Source: Cryptomeria japonica (Eukaryota; Streptophyta; Pinopsida; Cupressales; Cupressaceae). Taken from it: a DNA stretch of 64,000 bases. The stretch lies in the NCBI RefSeq assembly GCF_030272615.1, contig NW_026729307.1, forward strand, positions 1 to 64,000. Reading direction: 5' to 3'. Below the pieces are notes generated by a model. It did not search any database and had not been told where the DNA came from. It was given only the letters and a program-made list of their open reading frames with translations. This document shows, piece after piece, positions 9,760 through 22,195 of this stretch; the stretch's first letter is position 1, and every line of letters begins with the position of its first letter. Made by a program: the position numbers and the translations under genes.

Positions 9760-10794
9760 AGATCTAAGGGGCCGGTTTACCCTACGCAAAGGGTATGCAA
9801 CTCACCCACTTAATTAGGGTTTGAGGGTTCTATGTTCTCATCTTCCTTGAAGTCCCTATCCTTGTCCATTTTCTTTTTTTCTTGTTTTTGTCGATTTTTC
9901 ATTCTTTACCAACGCCTTCCAAGATACTCGAATCATTTTTGTAGGCTTCGCAGTTAGAGGGAAAACTAGTACCTTGCTCCAAATCCTCAATGATATTGTC
10001 CAGGGTCACTTTCACCTGATTATCATTAGCTTGTGAGGCATGGGGTCCCAAAGAGAGGCCGAGGTCTTCCAAATCAGCACTATTAATGCTGACAACGATA
10101 TTCACTTCGCTTATGGGGTCTTTTTTCAATTTCCCCCTCGTCACCCTCATCAAGATCTTCTTGAACAGTATTAGTGTGGGTTTCGCCTCTCTTTTCAATG
10201 GAGCCCTTAAAATCTACCTTATGAGACCTCCATCTTCCAACTATGTCATCAACAAGGTATTCCTCTTCCGACTCTCCAGAACTAGAATTATCAATGATAA
10301 TTCTTTTGCGTTTCCCAGTTTTACCTTTTCCTTTAGAGCCAGAGTGCTTCTTGTCCAACCCAGAGGAAGGGGGAGGGCAAGTGGGAGTGCTCAACTTAGT
10401 AATGGTAATAGAGGAGGAAGGCATCGTAGGGGAAGAAAATAACTCATTGGAAAGTTGAAAGAACCTGAGCGGGGTAAAACCAGTAGCAAACGTTGTCAAA
10501 GAGTGGGAGGTGAGAAAAGGGAGCTGAACAAGCATGATGTTTTGTGTGGGGGGCCAGAGAGTGGAAAGATAATCGTAAAGCCTGTAAATTAAGACCTGGT
10601 GGAGGGGAATTGGAGGTTTACCTTCATTCTTGGGGTCGAGGGCATCCTTAATATAACTCTCCATAGAATGGAGTGGGTAGAAGGGAAAACAAAGAAAGTC
10701 ATAGTTCCTAAAATGGTTTAGCAGAGGCAAGTGATAATAGTACGTAAAAAATATAATGACATCCCTCCAAAGTCAAATTAGGCTTTGGTATAAG
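9760..10794 (-). pseudogene. Gag-like retroelement remnant B1 (unit 1)
   Basis: The minus-strand remnant has an open stretch of 215 codons (10730 down to 10083): LLNHFRNYDF, a Pro/Leu-rich part with IPLHQVLIYRLYDYLSTL, a Ser/Pro-rich linker, a KRKR basic cluster and an acidic SSSGESEEE run. A one-base excess in an A run (GAAAAAAGA, about 10125) shifts the frame; the continuation is the 99-codon stretch 10198 down to 9899, rich in acidic residues and ending at a TGA that B0 lacks. LLNHFR followed by a start-like Met matches the arrangement in the X gag-like remnants, so I infer one family. No nucleic-acid-binding zinc knuckle was seen. Function is unknown; it is probably a dead transposon ORF. 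Confidence 0.6.
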
Positions 10795-11163
10795 GGTTGA
10801 TAAGGAAGGGAGAGGAAATCCTAAACCTTCTCTGGTGCATTGTGAAAGAAGTTCTGTAGGGACTTTGATTCCTTGTTCCATCTTTCCAAGACCTTGTCCA
10901 CTATAGCATTGTTTAGAAATCATGTCATAGCCAACCTCATAATGATTTTGTAATTGTGAAGGAGAAGGACTTGCAGAATGTCCAACAAGATGAATAAATG
11001 AACGATGAATGATCTTTGTAGGGAGATTATTATTTCTATCATTATTCCTGTCCACTTTGTTAGGTTGGGAAGAAGTATTCTCATCATCTAAAGCCTCATC
11101 TTTACCTAATGTTGTGTTAGGAGATACACCATGAATAAAATGTGTAACATCATCTTGTCTCAA
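10708..11163 (-). pseudogene. Retroelement remnant with G-patch-like motif (unit 1)
   Basis: A 151-codon minus-strand open frame contains YSGQGLGKMEQGI, then P, then REGLGF, the spacing of G-patch motifs found next to the protease in plant Ty3/gypsy polyproteins. The upstream part is hydrophilic and Asn-rich (DRNNDRNNN). The C-terminal end overlaps remnant B1 in another frame and is probably spurious, so the real remnant is about 10795-11163. A further minus-strand open stretch of 87 codons lies at 11476-11213 with nothing recognisable. No protease, reverse transcriptase or integrase was found nearby. Confidence 0.45.
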
Positions 11164-11476
11164 AATATGCTAATGATTTAGATAAGATAAACTCTTAGAG
11201 AATTAGGAGGATCTAGAGTGTATATGTGCTAATATTAACATGTTTACCTTGTCTCTCTTGCACAAAAGTACCTTTACAAGAAGAGGACTCATCATTTCTC
11301 TTCAATGTTAAGATCCTTTTGATGGATGCATGACGAAAAAAGGAAGAGATATTTGCCAAAGATATATACCTCCAAGAGGAGATCTTTAACAAAAATAACA
11401 TATCTTCAATGTTACAAGTATGATTCATTTTAATATCATCTCTAGGAGGATTTTTCAAAGGTATTACTTGAAACAT

Positions 11477-13270
11477 CTACTAAGGCTTTAATGAAATACA
11501 AACATTCTATAAGTTAATTTAAAAACGTAATCATATAACAACATGAACATGTTTGAAAGATTCAAGGAATGATTTCAATATAGGAAAAATCTTTGAAACT
11601 ATCATAATACAATACATTAAAGTGGTATGAATGAATGCGAGTTACATGAAGTGAAAGAAGCCATTATCCAACTTTTGATTTTGATAGATATAGCTAATAA
11701 GAAATGTAATCACATGTGAAATAGAAAACCAATCAGATTTTGTAAATTCCATTGTGAAAAATCAAATCTTAAAACACCCAATCAAAATTATGTAAAAATG
11801 TTAGAAGTGTTGGGTTCACCAAAAATGTAATTGGGGGATAATGAGATTCACAAGTCTAGGCATGCAAACTAGGAAACCAAACCCATTTCACAACAATACA
11901 TTTAGGTAAATAAAATTCAATAGGCTTAGCCTCAAAACCTATTCGGAAAGGGATTGAGTATAGATTAGAATTCACTTACCTGATTTTATTTGAATGTGAT
12001 TTTGGAATGATAGGAATTGAATACAAGAACTAGGGTTGATGATGTAAAATTGACAATGATAAACATGCACAAAGAGTTTTAGATTAGATATGTAAGAATC
12101 AACTACAGTTCTATAAATGGGAAGCAAAGAGAAACATGTGGCTAAAATCTAAGCTAATAAATGTGGTTCAATGATGCTAGGTGAACTTGACCCAAAAGTT
12201 TTGGATGCAAACAACATAAATAACTTTAGAATCAAGATGTTTCTCTAAGTATCTCCCTAAAAGTTTGTCAAAAAAGTATCGACCACTGATTCTAGGAAAC
12301 ATTAACCCAGTCTTTTTGCTTCTTCAAAATTGGTCCTATGTGTCTCAATTTGCTCTTTTTTGCTTTATATTCATTATCTACAAAAGCTATTAGTTGCACG
12401 GTCAAGAGAGAAAAAGGTGTTGGGTTGATAGGGGCTTGCCTAGGTTAAAACTTGGGTTTGGAATTTAACTTTAATAAAATAAATGAAATGAAATCTTGAA
12501 TGTAAAATGTTGGATGTGCAATATTATACTCCTAGCTAGCTGATGTTGATAATGGTGATGATGCAACTCTCTTTGAATATGAACACAAGTTTTGATGCAA
12601 TAACATGACATTGCAAGACATGATGAGGATCAATCATGAAAACATGCTTGCATATAGATTGATGCAACATTCTACTCCATAATGTTTAGTTCTAAAGAAA
12701 GATTTATCTTGAAGTATATGGTGGGATGAAATGATGCTTAATAGGTTCGTATGATGTGTGTGGATATGAAAATGAATTAGAAAGATGTTCTTATATAGGG
12801 TTCTCTAGGTATTTCACAAATTAAGCCAAGCTCCATTGGTCATATTGAAATATTAGGATTAAGGATCAATTGGCATAAATCAGGCCATCAACATGTTTAA
12901 AGATGAGCTAAATCTAGGGGCCAAGGACACTTAGCACCCTATTGGAACTATAAAATTTCTCATTTAAATGTGCATGTTAAACTTGGGAAGAAACCCTAAG
13001 ATATTTTAGAATGTTGTTGCCCTTGTTCTATTCTAATTTGTTGTTGACTTACAATATCCAGTTGCAAGTCACTTTAGTTATTCATCTAAAGGTGTTTTAG
13101 TCATCGAGTTACGAGTCCCAAGGTTAGCTCTCTAGGTTTCACCCAATTTATTTTTTCCTAAGTGCTTAGTGCTTTGAATGTTTATTATTTCCTAATACAT
13201 GACCCCTCAAGGCCTAAAAATGTCTTAACAAAGTGTCAAAAGCCCATGTGTAGAATAAGTCACTTAAGTT
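11477..13270. other. No gene recognised; probable decayed repeat DNA
   Basis: This is about 1.8 kb with short stop-ridden frames on both strands. I see no conserved domain, RNA gene or clear terminal repeat. Copies are at 35663-37456 and 59849-61642. Confidence 0.4.
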
Positions 13271-13900
13271 ATCCCCATCATTGAGGCTTGCATTGGTTGT
13301 CGAGTGCCTTTCCATGACCTAATGACCCAACGATTGAGCTCTTCAAGTCCTGGGATAAGTGAGAAAAGCTTATCGATGGAGCTCCAACTATAACTGGGCA
13401 CACATTTAAGACCCAATGATCCAGTGATGGTGCATTGCAATCACATGCATGAAGTGGTCGATCACTAGGGCCTATGTTGGTCATTGGGTGCCCTTTTATG
13501 GCCCAACAACCCAACAACCCAGCATGAAAGTAAAGAAGTGGCTCAAGGAATCATCAACAAGTGTATCATTGAGGCTTCAATATACCATTGAGTGGTCATT
13601 TAAATCTCAACGATCCAATGATGGATTATGGAGTGAGTTATTAGGCCTGACATACAACGATGACATGGACATTAGTGGGGCTTTACTATGTTGTTAGGCA
13701 CTTGAAATTGGCCCAATGAACCAACGATAAAAAGAGACAAAGATGGTGTTGCATGAGCCTATTTCTTGGACGTAGCTCAATGTTAGAACATTGTTTCATA
13801 GTGACCCAATAATGTAATGTAAAGTTCACAAGGTCGTATCAGTAGGACCTATGTATATAGTTGGGTGCCTTTGAATCCTCCAACAATCTAATGATACCAT
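13271..13900. repeat. Degenerate minisatellite-like stretch, unit 1
   Basis: Related segments begin near 13283 (GAGGCTTGCATTGG), 13467 (AGGGCCTATGTTGG), 13571 (GAGGCTTCAATATACC) and 13844 (AGGACCTATGTATA). They are followed by TTGGGTGCC-type words and by CCCAACGAT or CCAATGAT words. Spacings of 184, 104 and 273 suggest a decayed period of roughly 90-100 bases. Short open frames in this stretch (13278-13517 minus, 13449-13697 plus) have no recognisable domain. Confidence 0.45.
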
Positions 13901-14640
13901 CAACACAAAAATTAAATACTTATCACTAGGAGGTATGCACATCTTCAAGTGACCCTCTTTGACCTAATTAACTAGAAATATTAATGAGACAAAAGAGATA
14001 GCTTGGTGAAAATATTCAAACCTCCATAATGATAGTCAATTTGTCAAATTGATGGATGGAATTAAAACTAGGTAATTGCTTCACCGGTAACATGGGATTT
14101 CACATGAGCAAGCATTGATGAAAAAAGTTGGGTGAGTCAAGATTTTTCAATCAATTGAGTCACAAAAAACACTTTTTCATTTCCCTAAGCCTTGATAGAG
14201 AGTAACATTGAGTTCCCAAGCATTTGGTAGTGAAAAGATTGAGTTTTTTCTGAAGTTCGAAATGTGCAATTATCCTGAAGCAGTAAGTCTTGAAGTCTGC
14301 TCCCTTTATTTTTGTTGTGAATATTCTCTATGATAATTAGGAGTCTCCAAGATTTAAGTCTAGGGTCTGATAGAAATTGGTTTGCCATAATTGAGAATTA
14401 TGCCTAGTATAAACTTAAAGGATGACACTCTAGTGTTTTGTTTATCATAAGAGGTTTTAGTGGATTCTATCACCCTGAAGAAACCCTAGTAGAATGGCAA
14501 GTTATTCATAGAACCCTCCTTAGTCAAAAGCTAAGAGGAAAAATAAATAATCGCGGTTCTAGCAAAATTTGGTTGACCAATTGCTTGGCTTAGCTATGAG
14601 GCTAAGAAAATCATAGAGTATCAACCCCACTGCAAAAAGA

Positions 14641-16352
14641 TTCAATGATGTTCAAAAAGGCCTTAGGGATGTTTGGACTCCCTTGCGTGGCTATGACTTA
14701 TTTAGGTATCACCACAAGAAGACTGGTGTGTAACCCTTGGAGATTGAATTTTGAAAGGTTGGTGGTACCGAATGTGTTCGTTAATGTGGATTTAATAAGA
14801 GCTATACAAAAAAGTTGTCCCAAAGAGAAAATCAATTTGTTATCTAAATGAGATGAAATTCATGAAGAAAATCACAAAGTTTATTTGTCAAGTGTTCGAG
14901 GAGGATTTAAGATGTGACATAGACTCAATCTAGGATATATTCTTGATGAATATCACATGTGTGATAATGACTACAAGATTAAATGACTCCCATATCACAG
15001 GTTGAGAACTCGGGATGGATGTTTAATGGTTTTCTAGGATACATACAAGACACCCTTCTTTGTTAAATTGTTTAAGGATTATTATGAGTATACATACTAC
15101 TCTATGTGCCAAGTTTTGGGCAAGGATTCTCATGAAAATATGTCAACTACCCTCCTTATTCTTGCTGCTGATATTTAGAGCCATGACGCTAGAAGTTTTG
15201 ATTATGCAGAGTTTCTTGCAAATGAGATTAATAGGGGCTTTGCTTTTGTCAAAAAGAACAATGATATTATTGTCTTCAAACATTATTCATTATTAATGCA
15301 CCTCATTTTTTTCATAGGATGGGAAAAGAACGTCTGGAAGCACCCATTAAGGCTTGTAGATGAGGATTATGATGAAAACATATGCCCAACTCAAATGTGG
15401 ACAACCATATGAGACTGGAGGTGTGACACAACTCACTATTTAAATTTTAAATAATTATTTATGAGACAAATTTATATCAAATTAGGTCACCCATGGGATT
15501 AAAGGTTATCCCCCACAATTTAGAAATTTCTTAGACCCCAGGACAAATAGACCAAGATACAAATTGATCATAACTGGGGAGACTACTATGATTTTAGTGA
15601 TTGTGCCAAGATTAGATTGTTTGGTTTTAAAGGAGTTCCATGTCTATTGCCAGTCATTATGCTTAACAGAGTTACATTTCTAGAGATTGTGAGACAAATG
15701 GTCAATTGAGATCATTTGCACTTCAAAAATTTCCATAAGTAGTCCTTTTTGCCTACAACTCTGAAATTTGGAGACTTCCAACTTAGTAAATTTGAGGGAT
15801 ACCCCCTCATTAAAAAAAAATCACATATTATGGAGTGCCCTATGGTCACACCAGTTGTCATTTTGATCCTGAAGGTTCTATTGAAGAGAATAAAATTGCA
15901 CAACACTAAAGAGGATATTCTCATGAACATTACTTTCATGATGACATAATAAATAATTATGAAGAAGACAATGCTTCAAGAAGGAATGGCATTGACAATA
16001 AGATCATGGTACTAGAGAGGTGGCGACTGAGGCAAAATCCCTCATATAGAAGTACTTTCATTATTGAAATATATTACATGAAGATGATAGCGAGAATGAT
16101 TCACCATGAATATAAGTTACTAACTGGTGTGCCACCAAAGGCCTTTATAAGATGTAGAGGAGAAAAACTTGAATAGGAGGTGAGACCAATGGAAGTAGAA
16201 AGTGTGACTCATCTTGCTCATATGTAACCTCAACGCACCACTAGGGAAAGGACACCTAGTGCCTTTGACCACCCAGAAAGGGGTTAAACAAAGATGGCTT
16301 AGGTGCACTGAGGATCAAGACAAAATCTTGGATCACCATATGATCATACAAT
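14641..16352 (+). pseudogene. Long decayed coding remnant, transposon-associated plant family (unit 1)
   Basis: Following the best frame past stops and shifts gives a coherent protein: a GLRDVWTPLRGYDLFRYHHKK start; KLFKDYYEYTYYSMCQVLGKD, SFDYAEFLANEINRGFAFVKK and HYSLLMHLIFF (15038-15412, one TAG at 15176); YDFSDCAKIRLFGFKGVPCLL and HLHFKNFHK (about 15560-15740); then FDPEGSIEENK, VLERWRLRQNPSYRSTFIIE and HHEYKLLTGVPP (about 15860-16150). The style recalls repetitive plant proteins of the mobile-domain or transposon kind, but I cannot name the family. Stops and frameshifts at many points make it a pseudogene. The Met-initiated frames at 14645, 15060 and 15749 are not consistently the meaningful ones. 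Confidence 0.55.
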
Positions 16353-17932
16353 GATAGTTTTGCAATGCAAAAGACATAAATAGGCTTGGAAAAGAGCTAG
16401 GAGGAAACACACTAAGGCAAGGACACAATATGAGTGTAAAATTATATAGGTTTATAATTTTGGCACTACTCAGGGTACCCATCTCAATCCTAGTGAGGAT
16501 CCATGGAAACGTGCATGATATAATGAAGAATTAAATCATACACAATTCATAATGTAGTTTTAAGAGAAACCTCAAAATGAAAACCTGTTAAAAGAAACAA
16601 AGGCAATAAGGATGTCTTAAGAATGCAAGACAGGTCTATGAGAAACAAAAATGTAGGGTTTCATAAACTTTGTTGCTTACAGTGTGTTTAACATATGATG
16701 ATGTATAGATACTCAGGGATAAAAACATCTCCAATCAATAGAGTTTTAAATGACAAAACCATAGAATGAAAGTTAGGTGAATATGCATGGCAAGGTATCT
16801 AAGGTGAAAAATCTTGAAAGGATAATGATAAGGTTAGATGATGAGTTAGGTATTTGTAATGCCAAAAGGAGACTATGCATCAACAATCTGAGACTCTTAG
16901 TGATAGCCCATGCAAAAGTGTAGTCAAGGAAAAGCTAATATTTGAGAAGAGAAAAAGAGAACAATAATAGGTCATTATCCATTGAAATAACAATAGTCAT
17001 GCAACTAAGAAAACCCATGATCTACTTAAAAGACCAAAGTTGACCCAAGGACAAGAAAGGCATGGATCCATTTATGATCTCAAAAATGCCATGTCTATGG
17101 TGAAAATATGGAGTGTAAGAAACCTTGTCATTTTAGATGAATGATAAGAGATTAGAATGAGTCAAACTATGACAATGTTAAAGCTTTCGCGGAGAAGAAA
17201 ACTATTCTTGTAGGAAACAAGAGGCTCATCTTAGATTTTGAAATCACTATTTCTGAAGATGCTTATAGAAAATTGAAAGAGCAAAAAAATGAAAATGTAT
17301 AAAGGGCATTCACTGATGTAACAAGGCTAGAAGAAACATAAGATGAAAAAGGTCAAGGAAGATTAAGGAGAAGGGTACTATAAAAAAGAGAAAGCACAAT
17401 CATGAATAACTAAACCCATACCTAGTATCTTGAAAAAGAGAAGGTAATTATATGGCAATATAATGGTCAAACAAGATATCAGAGTAGCAAGCCAGTGTGG
17501 ATGAACTTCATGAAGAGTGAGAATGAGGAAAATACCCACATCCCACATGATGATAGTAGGAATCACAAAGTTCAAATTCACTACATTAATTTCATGATAG
17601 TCAAATTCACTTTTATTTTGTACTAGTAGTAGGAGTATTGTCTAGGTTAGTAAAAGTGTTTGCAAAAAAATGTATGAGTGTGAGGAGAGAAAATGAATAG
17701 TCATTTAAGAACATGTAAAGAAGTGACGGCACACGATAGAAAATATGTGAGTGCTAAGACTATCTTGGTGAAGATTGATGAAACAATAAACAAAAGGATA
17801 GGGACACCACAAGTGACGATTTGTGGGGAGAAGAAAGTTCAAGCACATACATGAAAAAATTATGAAATATTGTGACATAATCGATAGAGTAGATTGTAGC
17901 AACCAATATGTTCAAGGGAAATAAAATATAAG
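16353..17932. other. Decayed sequence, no gene recognised
   Basis: The plus strand keeps short open stretches, for example KAFAEKKTILVGNKRLILDF near 17190-17250, probably a continuation of the upstream remnant or another dead element. Nothing is assignable. The unit 2 copy is 40539-42118. Confidence 0.35.
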
Positions 17933-19893
17933 TAACAATCTAAAGTTACACATCATAATTATTGTCTTGAATACCTAAAATCTATTCAAATAGTGGAGGG
18001 ACCTCATGAAGACTGATACCCTTCAGTGGGAAATCTTATGCATGCATGACATGGATCTTAGGGAAGAAAAAAATCATGATTCAACCTCTGTATTTGCAAT
18101 GTTGAGAACTATAGAGAGCTTGAAGATGCAATGGAAGTTGATAGTTTGCAAGATGCAGTGATGATGACATCCATTTTCCAATAGAGCATGGCATGTATTG
18201 GTGATAGAGTGTATGAAGTTCTTGTGAATAGTTTGATTGTCATTTAAAAGACAATGTTGTACAAGATAAACATAGTTCAAGGTGTTGATTTCCTCTTCTC
18301 AAACCCAAGCATAGTGTTTAACATCTATATCTTTTAATCTTCATCACAATGATAGAGACATTAAGTAATTAATGTATACCTACAAATGAATAAAGTAAAA
18401 CAACAAGAAAAGTGCATTTGATAAGATACACAAGATTTAATGGTAGTCCATGAAGTAAATGATGAATTTCTATCATATTGAACAAGTAATGATAATCACG
18501 AGGAGAACAAAGAGTGTGTTCATAGGAAGTTGCAAGGAAGAGTAAATGACAGTGCCAAAGAAATGAAAGAAAAACAAAAGATAGGCTTCAATAACCTAGT
18601 TGTCCATACAATGATGAGAGAATAAGATTAGTTGAAAAGGTGGTGGTCTAGAAGGATAAATTAGAAGACTCAAGGATAAGGAAGACTCAATGAAATAACA
18701 CTTTTTTTAAAAACCCGTAGATGAACTCTTATAGCCTCACAAAGATTTTAACCATCTTTAGGTCACTTTTCCATGGCCTATAGGCATGGAGAGTAGATTG
18801 AGATAATTTGAGGACATTTATTGGCTAGTTGAGTTAGTGGAGATCATCTTGGAGGAGGTTAGATGACTTGAATAGTTGAATGGGCAAATATAGGGGTAGT
18901 TCTAGAGGATTTTGATCTAATTTCAAGGCTATCCAAGTATTTAGGAGTCAATATAGAAACTAATAAGAAAGGAAGAAGAAGAAAGGGCTAGCCTTAATCA
19001 TGTCCAACACTACCAAGGAACCTTTTCTAGCATTCGAATCAAGGTTAAAGTTTTCTAGCACCAAAAGAAGTTTGACCAGGTCATAAAAATATGACACTTG
19101 TCTTTTAGTCATTTCATCCTTGTTACAAGTTGTAAGGAGTGTTTCTAAAGATAAAAAGAAACATCTACCTTTACTTTTTAGGTATTCTTGCATTTTTATA
19201 TAAAATTTTAGCTCTCTAAAGCTCTTTAGCATTAACAAAGTCTTGAAACTCAAGATATTAGTCACTTGGTGACTAAAAACTCATTGTAATTTAAGTTTTT
19301 AGAGAAATTTAAATACTTTAGAATACGTGCTATTGTATCAACACATTTTTTAGAAATAATAAAGTTTAGTTTTTCTTTCTCAATAGCTATCTTATTTTGT
19401 ACAACTTGACGATTGATTAATTTTTATACGATTTTGTTGTTAATCCTAAAACGTTTGTCTCATTTAGTATCTTTAAAAGAGAAAGTAAATGTATTGGTGT
19501 AGGTTGCAAGTTGTGAGATGAGTCAAAATTAGTTTTAGTTGTGAGAAGATAATATTTTTCCTACTTAAATTATGAAATCAATCCTTCTTACAAAACACGT
19601 GGGCATTAGTATCTGGAAACATTTGAGTTGTGTGATAAAAAATTTGATCATTGAAGCAATTATGTGATAGAAGATAGTAGTACATGTTATATAACATCTG
19701 GTGCATCACCATTATACTTTGTAGGTTCATCCTTTTAAACATTTATACCATTTTAGAGTTTTCTTCCCCTTTTTCATCAAGAATCATCAGTTTAGATGTA
19801 ATTCTTAGGTAATTCTGTATATGAACCAACCTTTTCTAAAATTTGACCTCTACCATCAAATCTCATACTCTAAGAGGTCATCCCATGTGCCAA
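17933..19893. repeat. Block U2, left part of internal duplication (unit 1)
   Basis: U2 is colinear with block U1 (23525-25215) at roughly 90-95% by eye, and both run straight into an X block at the same place (CCCATGTGCCAAT then TGATAG or CGATAG). U2 holds 283 bases (18153-18435) that U1 replaces with seven. A decayed open stretch starts MVVHEVNDEFLSY near 18443. A 101-codon minus-strand frame at 19265-18960 has no recognisable domain and is broken in U1. Confidence 0.75.
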
Positions 19894-19921
19894 TCGATAG
19901 TTAAGAGCTTAAATAGGGCAC

Positions 19922-20335
19922 AACTTTGTTGATAATAGTTCTATTCAATACAAGGAGGCCAAGGGAAATCAGGGGCAGGGTAGGTGGGGGGGAGTGATAA
20001 GGGATGAGAATGGCAGATTCTTAGTAGTGATGGCATTCCCCTTGGGAAACTAGATCAGCCAATGTTTTGAAGCCATTGGGTCCTATAAAACCTTATTGCT
20101 TTCCCGTCAAATTAATGGTAAAAATGTTTGGATCGAAGGGGATTCGAACAATATCATCCAATGTCTTAAGGGGAAAAATAAGGCCTCATGGACCATCAAC
20201 AATTGGATTGATTTATCAAAAGAGATAATCCTCTCCTTTGATAAATCTTTTATATCCCATGCTTACAAGGAAGGTAACACCATGGCAGAATTTTTTACCA
20301 ACAAAGGTGTGACAGCAAATGGGAGGATGACATAG
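19922..20335 (+). pseudogene. RNase H domain remnant (X2, unit 1)
   Basis: This is the better-kept of the two RNase H remnants: an open stretch of 79 codons (20096-20335) reads KNVWIEGDSNNIIQCLKGKN, then WTINNWIDLSKE and SHAYKEGNTMAEFFTNKG, the GDS and HxYREGN motifs of plant LINE RNase H. The last catalytic Asp is Glu (MAEFF). Upstream, a TAG follows PLGN, and about 20 extra bases separate N-F-V-D from the next Gly. It is non-functional. Confidence 0.65.
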
Positions 20336-20607
20336 AACTTAGAGGACAGCCTGGAGGATGGTGTTAGAGATCTCATTTGATACGATAGATCACATGAGAT
20401 ACGTGGTGGCGCTCCATCAAATTCATATTTTCAATGATGGGAAAAATAATTATTATTATTCATGGGAGATATTGTGGAGATGCTAGAGGTGGATTGCTTC
20501 ATTATTGCTTGCACACTTTTTGGGTCTTTAGTGAGCTCTTTTGGATTTTATTCTACCTGCAAATTCTTCTTAACCATTCTAAACCTGAGAACTTTGCAAA
20601 TGCTAAA

Positions 20608-22195
20608 ATGGATGATGATAGGCATCGTGATATCCCTATGGATTGTGAAGGCCTAAGGGATAACAAAACTATCTAGATAATCCTAGAAAAGGGGGAGCTT
20701 ACACCCTATATAAAAAAGTTGCATGGATGGGATCCTAAAGTGTCTAGGATTTTTGTTAGAGGATGGAAAGATGGAAAACTTACCTTGTTTGGAAGGGCTG
20801 TGGTGGTGGAGAAGAACCTTATTGCAGAGATTAATGGGCTCCCTACGAAGGGTCTCATTTTTTATAGAGACAAAAAATACTTGGACCCGACGGTGAAGAA
20901 ATTCCCTAAAAATGACAAAGAAAGGAAATTGCTGGTGAAGAACAATAAAAGTTTCTACAATGTGGATACCATTAAAATGATTTGGAGGGAGGTTTTTAAG
21001 GTGTTAATGGAATACATTACCATGGACGATTAGTACTCGTGGGTTTTCAAACATCATTTTATTCTTCTTAATCACTTAGACACCAGGTTAGGGTATCTTT
21101 TCCTTTCTATCTTTTGTTGTCCATCAATGCTAGCATTTCTAAGCATAGAGAGAATCCTCGTGCTAACCCTATTCTTCATGGGGGTCTTTTGATTCTTATT
21201 TATGAACATTTTGAGGCCATTTATGTCAAACCTAATTCCCCCCTCATTTATATTTCAAAGCATGTGGAGTCGAAAACCTACAGTTTTAATGATAATGACT
21301 AGAACACGGACATGGAGGATGAGTACCATGTTCCCCTTGTGAAAAAACCAAAGATTGTTTCCCCTCATGCGTGGAAAGGGAATAATATTGACTTAGATTT
21401 GGACCCCTCCCCTACCTCTGGTGCCAAGATTTCCCCTAATAAGATAAAAGGTCATCGTCTACCTAAGGGTAAGGCTCTTGACTTAGAGGAACATTCTCCT
21501 ATGCATTATTATTGAGCTCCCTAGTCTCCTCTACATTTTCTCAACTCTTACCCTTAGATACAAATAGGGAGACTAGACCCTCGTTCCCCAACCAGCTCGA
21601 CCTAGACTCTTCCCCGTTGAATATAGACCAAGAGTTCCCCACTGATATCCTGGATATTGCTATAAATAGTGCAGTGGATTCTTTCTAGATAATGAAGTGG
21701 TCTTTCCATGAGATCAAGAATCTCAATATAAAACAGAAGCCCATTAGTAGCAAAGTGGAAAGGCTGGAAACTAGTGGTGAGGGCTCTCATTTTAGACAGG
21801 TTTCCAAGGGTAAAGAGCTTTGGACAAAAGAGGAAAATCTTTTAGTTATTGATTGTCTCACTAAAACCGTTGAAGCCCTGGACAACTTGAAAAGGGACTA
21901 TGAGCATAAGATTGCGGTCATGGAGAAGAAGATTAAAATTATTAAAGAATCTCTCCACTCCATTATGTCCCATTGTCATACTATTATCAAGACCATCATT
22001 GATAGCATGAATACCATGGTTATGACTATGGAGAAGGGATATCAAAGAAACTTAGTTGTGGAGCTGGAGTTGGAAAAGGAAAAAGGATTTGATGAGTCAG
22101 AGGGTCCAAGCAAGAGAACACGGGCCAATTTGAAGAGGAAAGTTGTAAATAACTTGTAGGAGATTCAGGAATTCAAAAAAGTGGCTCAAAATTAA
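20608..22195 (+). pseudogene. Gag-like retroelement protein remnant (X2, unit 1)
   Basis: It starts at the ATG of MDDDRHRDIPMDCEGL. Long open pieces follow: 20719-21033 (104 codons: LFGRAVVVEKNLIAEINGLP, then KKFPKNDKERKLLVK), 21114-21302, 21312-21515 (DLDLDPSPTSG linker) and 21692-22159 (155 codons), a Lys/Glu-rich tail with heptad-like LDNLKRDYEHKIAVMEKKIK that probably forms a coiled coil. Intervening stops and shifts make it dead. It is better preserved than the X1 copy and is the best reference for the family. Confidence 0.6.

Noticed and set aside
10083-10198. Programmed ribosomal frameshift in the B remnant at the A run
   Set aside because: The needed shift is +1, and the zero-frame codons (GAA AAA AGA) do not form a classic -1 slippery heptamer. 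Other lesions show the gene is dead anyway.
15060-15296. 78-codon frame starting MLNCLRIIM
   Set aside because: The adjacent frame carries the coherent KLFKDYYEYTYYSMCQVLGKD sequence, so this one is a shadow.
18960-19265. 101-codon minus-strand frame in U2 as a gene
   Set aside because: No recognisable domain. The homologous U1 sequence at 24160-24550 is broken by indels and stops, so there is no sign of constraint.
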